This document shows, piece after piece, positions 33,601-41,248 of a stretch of 64,000 bases of DNA (positions are counted from its first letter, which is position 1; every line of letters begins with the position of its first letter). The position numbers were made by a program, and so were the translations under genes. The stretch covers positions 62,001 to 126,000 of the forward strand of contig NZ_JAGTAR010000017.1 of the NCBI RefSeq assembly GCF_018156225.1, written 5' to 3'. The stretch comes from Carboxylicivirga sediminis (lineage in GTDB: Bacteria; Bacteroidota; Bacteroidia; Bacteroidales; Marinilabiliaceae). The notes under the pieces were generated by a model. The model saw only the letters and a program-made list of their open reading frames with translations, was not told where the DNA came from and ran no database searches.

Positions 33601-35095
33601 CGCCGATTCGGTTATTTTCGAGCCTAATGAAATGATCTTTAAAAATCTATTGGTGGCCGACAGGAATGGGAAGCAAGGAAGTTTTAATGGTACAATTCAT
33701 CACACGGCCTTTCGAAATATGAGCTATAACCTTAGCCTTATAGCCAACAACATGTTGGTAATGGATACTAAATACAGCGATAACCCTTTGTATTACGGCG
33801 AGGTTTATGCCGATGGCAACATGGCAATAAACGGAACGACAAAGGATTTAATAATTGATATTGCCGGACGGACGCGTGAGAATACAGAGTTTTTTATTCC
33901 CCTTACCGATGAAGAAAGTGCTGAAGAGAGTAGTTTTATTCGGTTCATTAATCCTGTTGATGAAACAGACACGCAACGCAAAGAGGGCATTGAGGTAAGT
34001 AATGAATACGATATTGATTTGACCGGGATGACCGTAAGTATGGATCTGGATATTACGCCCGATGCCCGCTGTCAGGTGATATTTGACTCAACTGTTGGCG
34101 ATATACTCAGGGGAAGTGGTAATGGCAATCTGCAGGTTAAAATGGATAAAGAGGGAGGTATCAACTTCTACGGCGATTTTAATTTTGACAATGGAGACTA
34201 TATGTTTACCCTTCGAAACGTGTTAAATAAGAAATTTGTTATAAATCAAGGTTCAAGCATTAACTGGGATGGTAACCCGTATGATGCTAATATTGACCTT
34301 AATGCCACCTATAAGCTGAAAACAAGCCTGTTGGATTTGATTGGTGATTATTCCGATGAATCGCAAAGAGACTTTGGCCGGCGTATACCCGTTAACTGTA
34401 ATCTGCTGTTGAGTGACCGACTGACACAGCCAAATGTGAAGTTTGAAATTAAGACACCATCCAGCCAGGATTATAATCAGAATATTATTGATGCCTATAT
34501 TAATACCGAAGAGGAAACCAATCGTCAGGTATTGTCTTTGCTGGTATTGAATAAGTTTTACACCACCGAAAATGCCTCTGCTAATAACCCAACCGGGTTA
34601 TCAGCTGGTAACAATGCGGCTTTAGTTACCACTACCGAGATGCTATCCAATCAGTTAAGTCATTGGTTGTCACAAATAAGTCGTGATATTGATATAGGTG
34701 TAAGCTATCGTCCGGCAAGTGAAATGACAGATGATGAGGTGGAGGTGGCGCTTTCAACGCAAATGTTTAATAACAGGGTACTGGTGAATGGTAATGTGGG
34801 TTATGGACAGGACCAAACTCGCCCAAGTAACCTCATTGGTGATTTTGATGTGGAAGTAAAACTGAATAAATCAGGTAGTTTAAGGGCTAAAGCCTACACG
34901 CATACCAATAACGATTTAATTTATTCCAGTGATTATAATGTGTCGCCAACCACTCAGGGTGTTGGTGTGTCTTTCCGCGAAGAGTTTGATACGCTAGAGG
35001 AACTCATGCATAAATACTGGCTGAAAATATCGGGTCAGAATAAGAAAAAAGCAGAACAAGGGCAAGAGAAGGAGGAAGAAGAGACTAAAGATTAA
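30665..35095 (+). CDS. tamB: TamB-family translocation and assembly module protein
   Basis: This 1476-residue protein has an N-terminal membrane anchor (YVLAGLLLVPLLLYSVLLL), a very long stretch of repeated amphipathic beta strands, and a C-terminal DUF490/TamB domain (~1100-1450; FNFDNGDYMFTLRNVL, VNCNLLLSDRLTQPNVKFEI). Such proteins bridge the periplasm and help insert outer membrane proteins or move lipids. No ATG start exists. TTG at 30665 is the first usual start codon, but the frame is open further upstream and encodes a Lys-rich stretch that would suit the cytoplasmic side of the anchor, so the true start may be an unusual codon such as ATA at 30641. The C-terminus is Glu/Lys-rich. Confidence 0.9.
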   Translation: MYVLAGLLLVPLLLYSVLLLPAVQTSVVNYVTAELSEDLNTDITIKRVHFRPFKTLVLDDIVIYDQHKDTLLVVERVSANIDSLYFRSKELYVGLLSVQGPDVNIQKEDSVYNYSFLTKRLVNRRTGNSKWTIGLRDLEVENGTVDYAVDSLSRATTISEINLLLHDLRKDSLWRFDIKEFGLKNPMHLNLEKVEANVAVGDSCLFLNKALISTGRSSLHIDSLALEFNKGEKGLEQIGSFYADVRKSDFSEADIVKISPLKRAANIGLSGVVYGTVNNIKGRNARIYFGPHSQLVSSFDISGLPNIDETFLYLKVSRLSTTPSDLEQLFSHVKGQALTLPAAINSLNEINYQGNFTGFLTDMVAYGEFTTALGQISTDIGLKIDSQDDLVFSGNLKTQQFDIGQLAGAEEYVGKVSMAVAINGRRRSTEQFDAYLSGVIDTLSINKYDYKNIRLNGLFENNKFDGDFLIDDPNGQVGFNGKIDLSGDIPNFSFNAHLTDIKLDRLNLYSKHKNSSLTVDVETDISGKDLNDIVGFMHLDNFSYLSDDHDVAIDSLLLISVREGERKRVVLQSDIAEGDLVGVYNFTHIGSLLKKNLTQYLPALTNSVNIKEKELTHNDFTFSCTFKRISEIAAVLAPGISVSDEGLLLGSYNSSQGEMDVEVELQYIDANGLSASHPEVHISSGQSDELDVVSRFRELSVDKLGTFQNLSFHHSAHNDTVDFNIFWNNWDDYTNSGSILTTTTFKARDNGVYATCNFHPSYIMVRDSLWEIQPTTLHYHPDGFSMKNFRVHHGNQEVGINGFAHRHVKDGLRVHLQNISLSDIIGYQNLQQVQVSGALSGTLDFQNIYKSPVISGDLAVDGFVFNDDEVGDFSVVADYQPKKNQLNVQANVVKDEKQSLIGGGYIDLAQQQLNMNFDIDQLEIGFLNLYLSRIMQNLTGTASGQIAVVGALSSPELLGKLRINKAFFDVGLLKTTYSVADSVIFEPNEMIFKNLLVADRNGKQGSFNGTIHHTAFRNMSYNLSLIANNMLVMDTKYSDNPLYYGEVYADGNMAINGTTKDLIIDIAGRTRENTEFFIPLTDEESAEESSFIRFINPVDETDTQRKEGIEVSNEYDIDLTGMTVSMDLDITPDARCQVIFDSTVGDILRGSGNGNLQVKMDKEGGINFYGDFNFDNGDYMFTLRNVLNKKFVINQGSSINWDGNPYDANIDLNATYKLKTSLLDLIGDYSDESQRDFGRRIPVNCNLLLSDRLTQPNVKFEIKTPSSQDYNQNIIDAYINTEEETNRQVLSLLVLNKFYTTENASANNPTGLSAGNNAALVTTTEMLSNQLSHWLSQISRDIDIGVSYRPASEMTDDEVEVALSTQMFNNRVLVNGNVGYGQDQTRPSNLIGDFDVEVKLNKSGSLRAKAYTHTNNDLIYSSDYNVSPTTQGVGVSFREEFDTLEELMHKYWLKISGQNKKKAEQGQEKEEEETKD

Positions 35096-35215
35096 ATCTT
35101 TTCGTTACTTATTACATAGCTATTTTACTATTTTTAGCCTTGAATAATTTATGGGTAAGGAAGAGGTTGTGTTTGCTTCCTTATGGGTTTTGATAATATT
35201 ATAAAACTAATTGAT

Positions 35216-35911
35216 ATGAATTTGTTGTTGTTCATTCAGGCAACTGCTGAAGAAATGCCTGTAGACGAATTGGCTGAAGGAGCCGAAAAGAGCATGAATT
35301 ACATGGAGATGGCTAAAGCCGGAGGTTTAATTATGATACCATTGGTGCTGCTTTCGTTTGTGGCTGTGTATATATTTATTGAGCGTTACCTGGCTATTCG
35401 TCGTGCAACAAAAGAGGATGCCGGCTTTATGAATAAGATAAAGGACTACATCCATGATGGGAAAATCGAATCAGCATTGGCTTTGTGCCAGTCGCACGAT
35501 TTTCCGGTGTCGCGCATGATTGAAAAAGGCATTACTCGTATTGGTCGTCCGCTTAATGATGTGAATACAGCCATCGAAAATGTAGGTAACTTAGAGATTA
35601 GCCGACTGGAGAAGAGTCTGCCTACATTAGCAACTGTTGCTGGTGGAGCCCCAATGATTGGTTTCCTGGGAACCGTAATTGGTATGGTAAAGGCTTTTTT
35701 TGATATGGCCAATGCCGGTAATAATATTGATGTGCAGTTGCTGTCATCGGGTATTTACACGGCCATGGTCACTACGGTTACCGGATTAGTTGTTGGTATT
35801 GTTGCCTATTTTGCCTACAATATATTGGTGGCCAAAGTAGAAAAGGTGGTGTTTAAAATGGAAGCCCGCACCATGGAGTTTATGGATTTATTAAATGAAC
35901 CAGCTCATTAA
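35216..35911 (+). CDS. exbB: MotA/TolQ/ExbB-family proton channel subunit
   Basis: I favour the ATG at 35216 (MNLLLFIQATAEE), which resembles the short leader of Bacteroidota ExbB proteins; 35183 would add eleven residues. The protein has a first membrane helix (GGLIMIPLVLLSFVAVYIFIE), a cytoplasmic loop, and two further helices with the family signature LATVAGGAPMIGFLGTVIGMV and the VTTVTGLVVGIVAYFAYNIL helix. With ExbD it forms the proton-driven motor that energises TonB. It heads a tight operon with two exbD genes and tonB. Confidence 0.95.
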   Translation: MNLLLFIQATAEEMPVDELAEGAEKSMNYMEMAKAGGLIMIPLVLLSFVAVYIFIERYLAIRRATKEDAGFMNKIKDYIHDGKIESALALCQSHDFPVSRMIEKGITRIGRPLNDVNTAIENVGNLEISRLEKSLPTLATVAGGAPMIGFLGTVIGMVKAFFDMANAGNNIDVQLLSSGIYTAMVTTVTGLVVGIVAYFAYNILVAKVEKVVFKMEARTMEFMDLLNEPAH

Positions 35912-35913
35912 GC

Positions 35914-36303
35914 ATGGCTTTAAAGCGAAGAACAAAGATTAGTGCAGCGTTTAGCATGTCGTCTATGACCGACATTGTGTTTCTGTTGTTGATATTTTTT
36001 ATGATTACATCAACCATGGTACACCCCAATGCTATTAAGTTGCTCATTCCTAAGAAAGCCACTAAAAAGGTGGTGGTGGAGAAGTACCTGAATGTGCGTG
36101 TCACGGAATCGGGCAGATACTATGTGGATGGGAAGCGCTTTGGCACCGATAACGTTGAAACGGGCTTAATAAATGCTTTCAGCAGCAGCGATAGAGCTAT
36201 TGTAAGGTTGCGCACCGACCGTAATGCATCAACCGGCCATGTGGCCCGTATTCTGGATATAGCAGAATCGAACGGAATAAAAGTAATTTTAGATATCAGG
36301 TAA
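35914..36303 (+). CDS. exbD: ExbD/TolR-family biopolymer transport protein (first copy)
   Basis: The 129-residue protein has a short basic cytoplasmic N-terminus, one membrane helix (MTDIVFLLLIFFMITSTMV) that carries the proton-relay aspartate in SSMTD, and a periplasmic domain (DGKRFGTDNVETG... ILDIAESNGIKVILDIR). It starts two bases after exbB and its stop overlaps the start of the second exbD (TAATG). The two copies are close paralogues in the helix but differ in the periplasmic part. Confidence 0.95.
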   Translation: MALKRRTKISAAFSMSSMTDIVFLLLIFFMITSTMVHPNAIKLLIPKKATKKVVVEKYLNVRVTESGRYYVDGKRFGTDNVETGLINAFSSSDRAIVRLRTDRNASTGHVARILDIAESNGIKVILDIR

Positions 36304-36698
36304 TGGCACTAAAAAGACAAAGTAAAGTAGATTCGGGCTTCAGCATGTCATCCATGACGGACATTGTTTTTCTGTTACTCATCTTTTTTATGATTACCTC
36401 AACCCTGGTAACGCCACAGGCAGTGCGCGATTTAGTGTTGCCCAAAAGTGATCACCAGGTGTCGGCTAAGCCCAATACAACGGTATCTGTAACAGCTGAT
36501 ATGCGCTACTATGTGGAGGGAGAAGAGGTGCCATTCTGGAAGATTGAGCGGCGATTGAAGGAAATTATTGAGGTCAGCCCCGATACCTATATCGCCTTGC
36601 ACGTGGACGAGTCGGTGCCATTTTCGGTCGTTGGGAAGATAAGGGATATTGCTATCCGTAATAAGTACAAACTGATATTGGCTACACAGGGTAAATAA
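36303..36698 (+). CDS. exbD: ExbD/TolR-family biopolymer transport protein (second copy)
   Basis: The 131-residue protein repeats the layout of its neighbour: SSMTDIVFLLLIFFMITSTLV in the single membrane helix, followed by a periplasmic domain (VTADMRYYVEGEEVPFWKIE). Two exbD genes in series are common in Bacteroidota TonB operons and probably form a mixed dimer in the ExbB pentamer. It overlaps the first copy by one base and is followed one base later by the tonB gene. Confidence 0.95.
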   Translation: MALKRQSKVDSGFSMSSMTDIVFLLLIFFMITSTLVTPQAVRDLVLPKSDHQVSAKPNTTVSVTADMRYYVEGEEVPFWKIERRLKEIIEVSPDTYIALHVDESVPFSVVGKIRDIAIRNKYKLILATQGK

Positions 36699-36699
36699 G

Positions 36700-37653
36700 A
36701 TGGAAGAAAAGGATAAGAGATATGGCATTATAGGCTCGATAATATTTCACGGTATAATATTGTTGTTGTTGATATTCTTTGGCCTTCAAACATTACCACA
36801 AGAAGAAGAGGGCATACTGGTGAACTTTGGGGATACCGTATTGGGGCAGGGTGAAGTGGAGCCGAAAGAATCGCAGGCGCCACCGGTGGAGCAACAGCAG
36901 ACACCTCCGCCACCCAAAGTAGAAAAGGTGCCTGAACCTAAAGTAACCGAGCCTGAAAGTAAAGATGAGGTAGCAACCCAGGATTTTGATGATGCCCCGG
37001 TAGTAAAGTCGGAAGCGCAAAAGAAGAAAGAAAAAGAAGAGCAGGAGCGACTGGATAAAGAACGTCGGGAACGTGAAGAACAAGAACGCATTGAGCGTGA
37101 AAAAGAGCTGGAAAGGCAGCGCATTGCAGCCGAAGAGGAGGCCAAACGTCAACAGGAGCTGGCCGAACAACGTGCCCGCGAAGAAGCCGAACGTAAAAAG
37201 CGGGAGGAGCAGGAGCGACAGGCTGCCGAGGCGCGTAACCGTGTATCGGGTGCCTTTAGTGGAAAAGGTACCGGCGATAGTTCTTCGGAAGGTGAAACGG
37301 GTGGTAGCGGCAACCAGGGCTACGTGACTGGAGATCCGAATTCAAAAAACAGAACCGGATCGGGATTAGGCGATTCGGGTAGTGGCTTTGATCTGAAGGG
37401 CCGCTCGTTGATTGGTAGTTTACCAAAGCCACAGCACAACTCCAATAAGGAAGGCATTGTGGTGATCAAAATTATTGTCGACAGAAATGGTAATGTGACG
37501 TCGGCCGAGTTTCAGTTAAAGGGTTCTAATACGCAGGACCGCGAGCTGGTAGAGAATGCCAAGGCAGCAGCACGCCGCGCTAAGTTCAATGCTGATAAAA
37601 ATGCCAGCGCCTACGCACAAGGTACCATTACCTATTATTTTCAGCTGGACTAA
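36700..37653 (+). CDS. tonB: TonB-family energy transducer with TolA-like charged linker
   Basis: The 317-residue protein has one N-terminal membrane anchor (YGIIGSIIFHGIILLLLIFFG), a Pro-rich segment (QQQTPPPPKVEKVPEPK), a long Glu/Arg/Lys helical stretch of TolA type (residues ~105-180), a Gly/Ser-rich hinge, and a C-terminal TonB domain (IVVIKIIVDRNGNVTSAEF, then ARRAKFNADKN, ending FQLD). It couples the ExbBD motor to outer membrane receptors such as the two SusC/TonB receptors in this window. The long helical spacer recalls TolA, so a Tol-like role is possible. A tandem-repeat array begins about 15-35 bp after its stop. Confidence 0.93.
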   Translation: MEEKDKRYGIIGSIIFHGIILLLLIFFGLQTLPQEEEGILVNFGDTVLGQGEVEPKESQAPPVEQQQTPPPPKVEKVPEPKVTEPESKDEVATQDFDDAPVVKSEAQKKKEKEEQERLDKERREREEQERIEREKELERQRIAAEEEAKRQQELAEQRAREEAERKKREEQERQAAEARNRVSGAFSGKGTGDSSSEGETGGSGNQGYVTGDPNSKNRTGSGLGDSGSGFDLKGRSLIGSLPKPQHNSNKEGIVVIKIIVDRNGNVTSAEFQLKGSNTQDRELVENAKAAARRAKFNADKNASAYAQGTITYYFQLD

Positions 37654-37687
37654 GCATGACAACCATCTGCCCACTATAGGCGATGTC

Positions 37688-37970
37688 GTCCTCTGTAAGG
37701 GGTTGCCTGTCCCCAATATAGGTGATGCCGTCCCCGGTAAGGGTGGGTCAGTCCCCAGTATGGGTAAGCCAGTCCTCAGTTTAGGTGATGATGTCCTCCG
37801 GAGGGGTAAGCCGTCCCCAATCTAGGTGATGCCATCCCCGGTAAGGGTGGGCCAGTCCCCCGTAAGGGTAAGCCAGTCCTCAGTTTAGGTGATGATGTCC
37901 TCTGGAGGGGTAAGCTGTCCCCAGTATAGGTGAGTTGTCCCCGGCAAGGGTGAGCCGTCCCCATGGGGTT
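37688..37970. repeat. Degenerate tandem array, 20-21-bp period, about 13-14 units, with a 104-bp higher-order repeat
   Basis: Units begin with GTCC at 37688, 37709, 37730, 37751, 37772, 37793, 37813, 37834 (ATCC), 37855, 37876, 37897, 37917, 37937 and 37957; a weaker unit precedes at 37667. A typical copy opens GTCCCCAGTATAGGTGA or GTCCCCGGTAAGGGTG. Five-unit blocks 37730-37833 and 37834-37937 are nearly the same, with one 21-bp unit identical at 37772 and 37876, which shows recent segmental duplication. The array fills the space between convergent tonB and the TauE/SafE gene. Frames open across it are repeat artefacts. Confidence 0.93.
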
Positions 37971-37982
37971 TTCAAGGTGAAA

Positions 37983-38738
37983 TTAAAAGAACAACACCTT
38001 AAGACCTGCCACAAATACTGTAGCCAGCAATATGTACCGAATATACTTAACGCCTATCTGCTGCGCGTATTTAGATGCGATAAAAGCCCCGCTGGCATTA
38101 CCTATGGCCAGGATAATGCCGTATAGGTAATTCACCTGGCCTGACCAGATGAAGATACCCAATGCAATGGCTGTGTAGGCCAATACAATAAACACCTTTA
38201 TGGCATTGGCTTTTATTAAGTCATAGCCAACACCCAGCACCAGGCCTGCCAGTAAAAAGAAGCCGACACCTGCCTGTATGAATCCACCATAGACGCCAAT
38301 AAAAAAGAAGATAACAATCTGCCAGAAGGCAGGTTTTTCATTCACTTGTCCGGCTTGTGCTTTCACCCATTTATCGGGCTTTAGCAGAATGACAAAGAAC
38401 ATGACGAAAAGGAGTGAACCGATAAACAGGTTTAGAATTGCTTCATCAATTGTAACAGCAATAGAGGCGCCAATAACAGAACCAATAATGGCAGGAATAA
38501 CCAGAAAAAGACTGCTCCGGTAATTAATCAGTCCCTGCTGTTTAAAGTTGCGCACCGCTATCACATTCTGGAAAAAGATAGCTACCCGATTGGTGGCATT
38601 AGCCTGGTGCGGCGACAAGCCAAGAAACATCAGCAGGGGCAAAGTGATTAACGAACCACTGCCCGCCAGGGTGTTGATGAAACCGGCAAAGAGTCCGGCC
38701 AGAATAAGTAATGCAGCATTGAGTATCGAAATGTCCAT
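37983..38738 (-). CDS. TSUP/TauE-SafE-family membrane permease
   Basis: The 251-residue protein has seven to eight membrane helices and the two TauE/SafE half-repeats. The first contains AGLFAGFINTLAGSGSLITLPLLMFLGLSPHQANATNR (key part GSGSLITLPLLMFLG) and the second IGVYGGFIQAGVGFFLLAGL. Family members move sulfite, sulfoacetate or other small organic anions. The substrate is not shown here, though a cysteate synthase in the window makes sulfonates a possible link (weak). It converges on tonB across the repeat array. Confidence 0.9.
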   Translation of the reverse strand: MDISILNAALLILAGLFAGFINTLAGSGSLITLPLLMFLGLSPHQANATNRVAIFFQNVIAVRNFKQQGLINYRSSLFLVIPAIIGSVIGASIAVTIDEAILNLFIGSLLFVMFFVILLKPDKWVKAQAGQVNEKPAFWQIVIFFFIGVYGGFIQAGVGFFLLAGLVLGVGYDLIKANAIKVFIVLAYTAIALGIFIWSGQVNYLYGIILAIGNASGAFIASKYAQQIGVKYIRYILLATVFVAGLKVLFF

Positions 38739-38861
38739 ATTGCAAATGTATGGTTTTCAGGTAAAACAGAAAGTGACTCTCTATTCTATTTTTAGGTCTT
38801 GTAAATCGCTAATAGCTATAAGCAAAGCGCTCTCCTAGCTGGCAGCTATTTTGGCATCACC

Positions 38862-39412
38862 TAACACCATGCTTTAGCATGGTGGATAAGTGGTAAGGAG
38901 CTAATGGCTTTAGCCATTTATTTTATCAAAGCCATACGCAGACATGAATTTTTCATATTCCTCAGCCCACGAACTATGCCTATGATGTTGTTCCTGATTT
39001 TTGATATATGCTCTTACTTTAGATACTTGTGATTCACTAATAGAAACAGCAAAATATTCATCTGCCCATTCGAATTTGCTTTGGCACAAGTTGTTTTTGT
39101 TAATCCAAAACGATGATTCACCTTTTAATAGTTGCATTGTTTTTGTAATGGTCATGTCGGATTTTAAGGCAAGTAAACAATGCACATGGTCTTGATGACC
39201 GTTGATAAAATCAATATAGATGCCTTTTATACTAGCATTCTCTTTAATGTGTTTAAAAATCTGTTTTTTATTGGAGTCATCTATAAAGGGGAATCTGTTC
39301 TTTGTTCCCCAAACACAATGTAGCCAAATGCGGGTGTACGACATAGGTAAAAGTTTGTGGCTAAAGCCGGTGGAATATCACATTATATGCACCGCCCTGA
39401 AGGACGGTGTTA
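38862..39412 (-). mobile_element. REP-associated tyrosine transposase element with flanking hairpins
   Basis: The single transposase gene is bracketed by small palindromes. On the left are CACCATGC-TTTA-GCATGGTG (38865-38884, 8-bp perfect stem) and AATGGC-TTTA-GCCATT overlapping the stop codon. On the right are GGC-TAAA-GCC (39359-39368) and CACCGCCC-TGAA-GGACGGTG (39390-39409, one mismatch). Hairpins of this type mark the ends of IS200/IS605-like and RAYT elements, which lack inverted-repeat ends and target-site duplications. The exact ends are not determined. Confidence 0.7.
38910..39344 (-). CDS. IS200-like/REP-associated tyrosine (HUH) transposase
   Basis: The 144-residue protein is a Y1 HUH transposase. 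It opens with the family start (TRIWLHCVWGTKNR), has the metal-binding HUH box GHQDHVHCLLAL, the KGESSFWINK region, and the catalytic Tyr in VRAYIKNQEQHH. Such proteins nick single-stranded DNA at small hairpins. It is intact and full length for the RAYT/IS200 group. The sequence matches neither neighbouring gene in function, so this is an insertion between the TauE/SafE gene and glyA. Confidence 0.93.
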   Translation of the reverse strand: MSYTRIWLHCVWGTKNRFPFIDDSNKKQIFKHIKENASIKGIYIDFINGHQDHVHCLLALKSDMTITKTMQLLKGESSFWINKNNLCQSKFEWADEYFAVSISESQVSKVRAYIKNQEQHHRHSSWAEEYEKFMSAYGFDKING

Positions 39413-39493
39413 TGTGAATTAAAATTGTTTATAGATTAGGAAGTTAGTGTTTTCTTTGGATAATTTTATGTTGACATCCCAATTAACAACAAA

Positions 39494-39517
39494 AGCCGCT
39501 CTCCAACGAAAGCGGCT
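39494..39517 (-). terminator. Terminator of glyA
   Basis: On the minus strand AGAGCCGCT pairs with AGCGGCT (arms 39511-39517 and 39494-39500, 10-nt loop) and is followed by TTTTGTTG. It lies about 65 nt after the glyA stop. Confidence 0.75.
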
Positions 39518-39550
39518 CTGTATTTTTATTATGTGCATTGTAAATAGTTA

Positions 39551-39577
39551 TCAGCCATTAACCAACAGCTATCAGCT
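39551..39577. repeat. REP-like palindromic fragment near glyA
   Basis: TCAGCCATTA (39551-39560) and GCTATCAGCT (39568-39577) recur, the first inverted, at 55343-55371 after etfA. The RAYT element end also carries the related GCTAATGGCT (38900-38909). The shared 10-mers suggest one dispersed palindromic family. Confidence 0.4.
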
Positions 39578-39582
39578 TTGTT

Positions 39583-40863
39583 CTACCATGCAAACATAGG
39601 CTTATCAGCCATCAATGCATTTACTTTTTTGCGTGTTTCAGCAATAGCTTCTTCGTTATCGATGTTCGAAATTACTTCGTCAATCAAATTAACGATAGTA
39701 CGCATGTCGTCTTCCTTCAATCCACGTGATGTGATAGCAGACGTACCCACACGGAAACCTGAAGTGGCAAATGGTGAACGTGTATCGAAAGGCACCATGT
39801 TTTTGTTAATGGTGATATCAGCCTTCACTAAAGTGTTCTCCACTTTCTTACCAGAGATATCAGGGAATTTAGTGCGAAGGTCGATCAGCATTAAGTGGTT
39901 ATCTGTTCCACCAGAGATGATTTTGTATCCCAACTTAACAAACTCAGCAGCCATAGCTTGTGCGTTAGAGCGAACCTGGTCTACATAAACAGCGAAATCA
40001 TCAGAAAGCGCCTCGCCAAAAGCAACTGCTTTAGCCGCAATCACGTGCTCTAAAGGACCACCTTGCTGGCCTGGGAATACGGCGAAATCCAGTACGGCAC
40101 TCATCATCTTGGTTTCACCTTTTGGTGTTTTGTAACCAAATGGGTTTTCGTAATCTTTACCCATCAGAATCATACCACCGCGTGGTCCACGTAGTGTTTT
40201 GTGAGTAGTAGTAGTTACAATGTGACAGTGCTCAACAGGATTGTTCAAACGACCTTTGGCAATTAAACCAGCCGGGTGAGCCATATCGCAAAGTAGTAAT
40301 GCACCAATCTCATCAGCCAAGCGACGCATGCGGGCATAATCCCATTCGCGTGAGTAAGCCGAAGCACCTGCAATAATCATTTTAGGTTTGTGCTCACGAG
40401 CAATAGCTTCCATCTCATCGTAATCTACCAATCCGGTATCTTCTTTAACATGATAGCAAACAGGGTTGTATGTTACACCTGAGAAGTTAACCGGTGAGCC
40501 GTGTGTTAAGTGTCCACCGTGTGCCAAATCCAAGCCCATGAAAGTATCACCTGGCTTAAGTACGGCAAAAAATACAGCGGCGTTTGCCTGAGCTCCAGAG
40601 TGAGGCTGTACGTTGGCATACTCAGCACCAAATAACTCACAAGCACGGTCAATAGCCAATTGCTCAGTCTGGTCTACCACCTGGCAACCACCGTAGTAGC
40701 GTTTGCCCGGATAGCCTTCAGCATATTTATTAGTTAAACAAGAACCTTGAGCTTCCATTACTTGCTCACTTACAAAGTTCTCTGAAGCGATTAGCTCAAT
40801 ACCTTCTTTTTGGCGAGCGTATTCCTTCTCAATTAGGTCGAAAATTACAGTATCGCGTTTCAT
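39583..40863 (-). CDS. glyA: Serine hydroxymethyltransferase
   Basis: The 426-residue protein is a complete PLP enzyme converting serine and tetrahydrofolate to glycine and methylene-tetrahydrofolate. Landmarks are [50 protein letters not shown], the [12 protein letters not shown] stretch and the PLP-lysine motif [14 protein letters not shown]. It is monocistronic on -, with a clear terminator downstream and 385 bp of non-coding sequence upstream. Confidence 0.98.
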   Translation of the reverse strand: MKRDTVIFDLIEKEYARQKEGIELIASENFVSEQVMEAQGSCLTNKYAEGYPGKRYYGGCQVVDQTEQLAIDRACELFGAEYANVQPHSGAQANAAVFFAVLKPGDTFMGLDLAHGGHLTHGSPVNFSGVTYNPVCYHVKEDTGLVDYDEMEAIAREHKPKMIIAGASAYSREWDYARMRRLADEIGALLLCDMAHPAGLIAKGRLNNPVEHCHIVTTTTHKTLRGPRGGMILMGKDYENPFGYKTPKGETKMMSAVLDFAVFPGQQGGPLEHVIAAKAVAFGEALSDDFAVYVDQVRSNAQAMAAEFVKLGYKIISGGTDNHLMLIDLRTKFPDISGKKVENTLVKADITINKNMVPFDTRSPFATSGFRVGTSAITSRGLKEDDMRTIVNLIDEVISNIDNEEAIAETRKKVNALMADKPMFAW

Positions 40864-41248
40864 CTTATTGATATGATTTTAAGATGTGAGTATCAAAACA
40901 CAAGATTTTTAGTCAATTTTGCGTAGTTAATACTGACTGATTATGATTATTTATTAAACTATTTCTCTCTTTTTGCTCCTGCCGTTGCAGGTTGTAACTG
41001 ATCACGCCAGGTATTATTACCTTGCTGTCAATGGGTTGTTTTTATCAAAGGAACACAAATTTACGCGAACCAGCCGATAAAAAAAACATTGCAGTTTATA
41101 ACTTTTTATGAGAGGCAAAAATGATAAACAGCAACATTGATATCATTCATCTTTTTACCCTGCAAAGCTCATAAAAAGTACATGGGGGAGAAATACTTTG
41201 CTGAGAAGGCTGCACTAGTTACCAGGCACAATGCACCAGGTATTTGAA
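40864..41248. other. 385-bp gap between glyA and the first ClC gene
   Basis: No gene is supported here. The stretch holds a perfect 12-bp inverted repeat, ACTTTTTATGAG (41101-41112) and CTCATAAAAAGT (41168-41179), separated by 55 nt. I recognise no riboswitch and no confident promoter, although glyA must be driven from here. Confidence 0.5.

Noticed and set aside
37556-37964. Frames of 89 and 62 residues across the array after tonB
   Set aside because: Both strands stay open only because the 20-21-bp repeat lacks stops in some frames; start and composition are repeat-driven.
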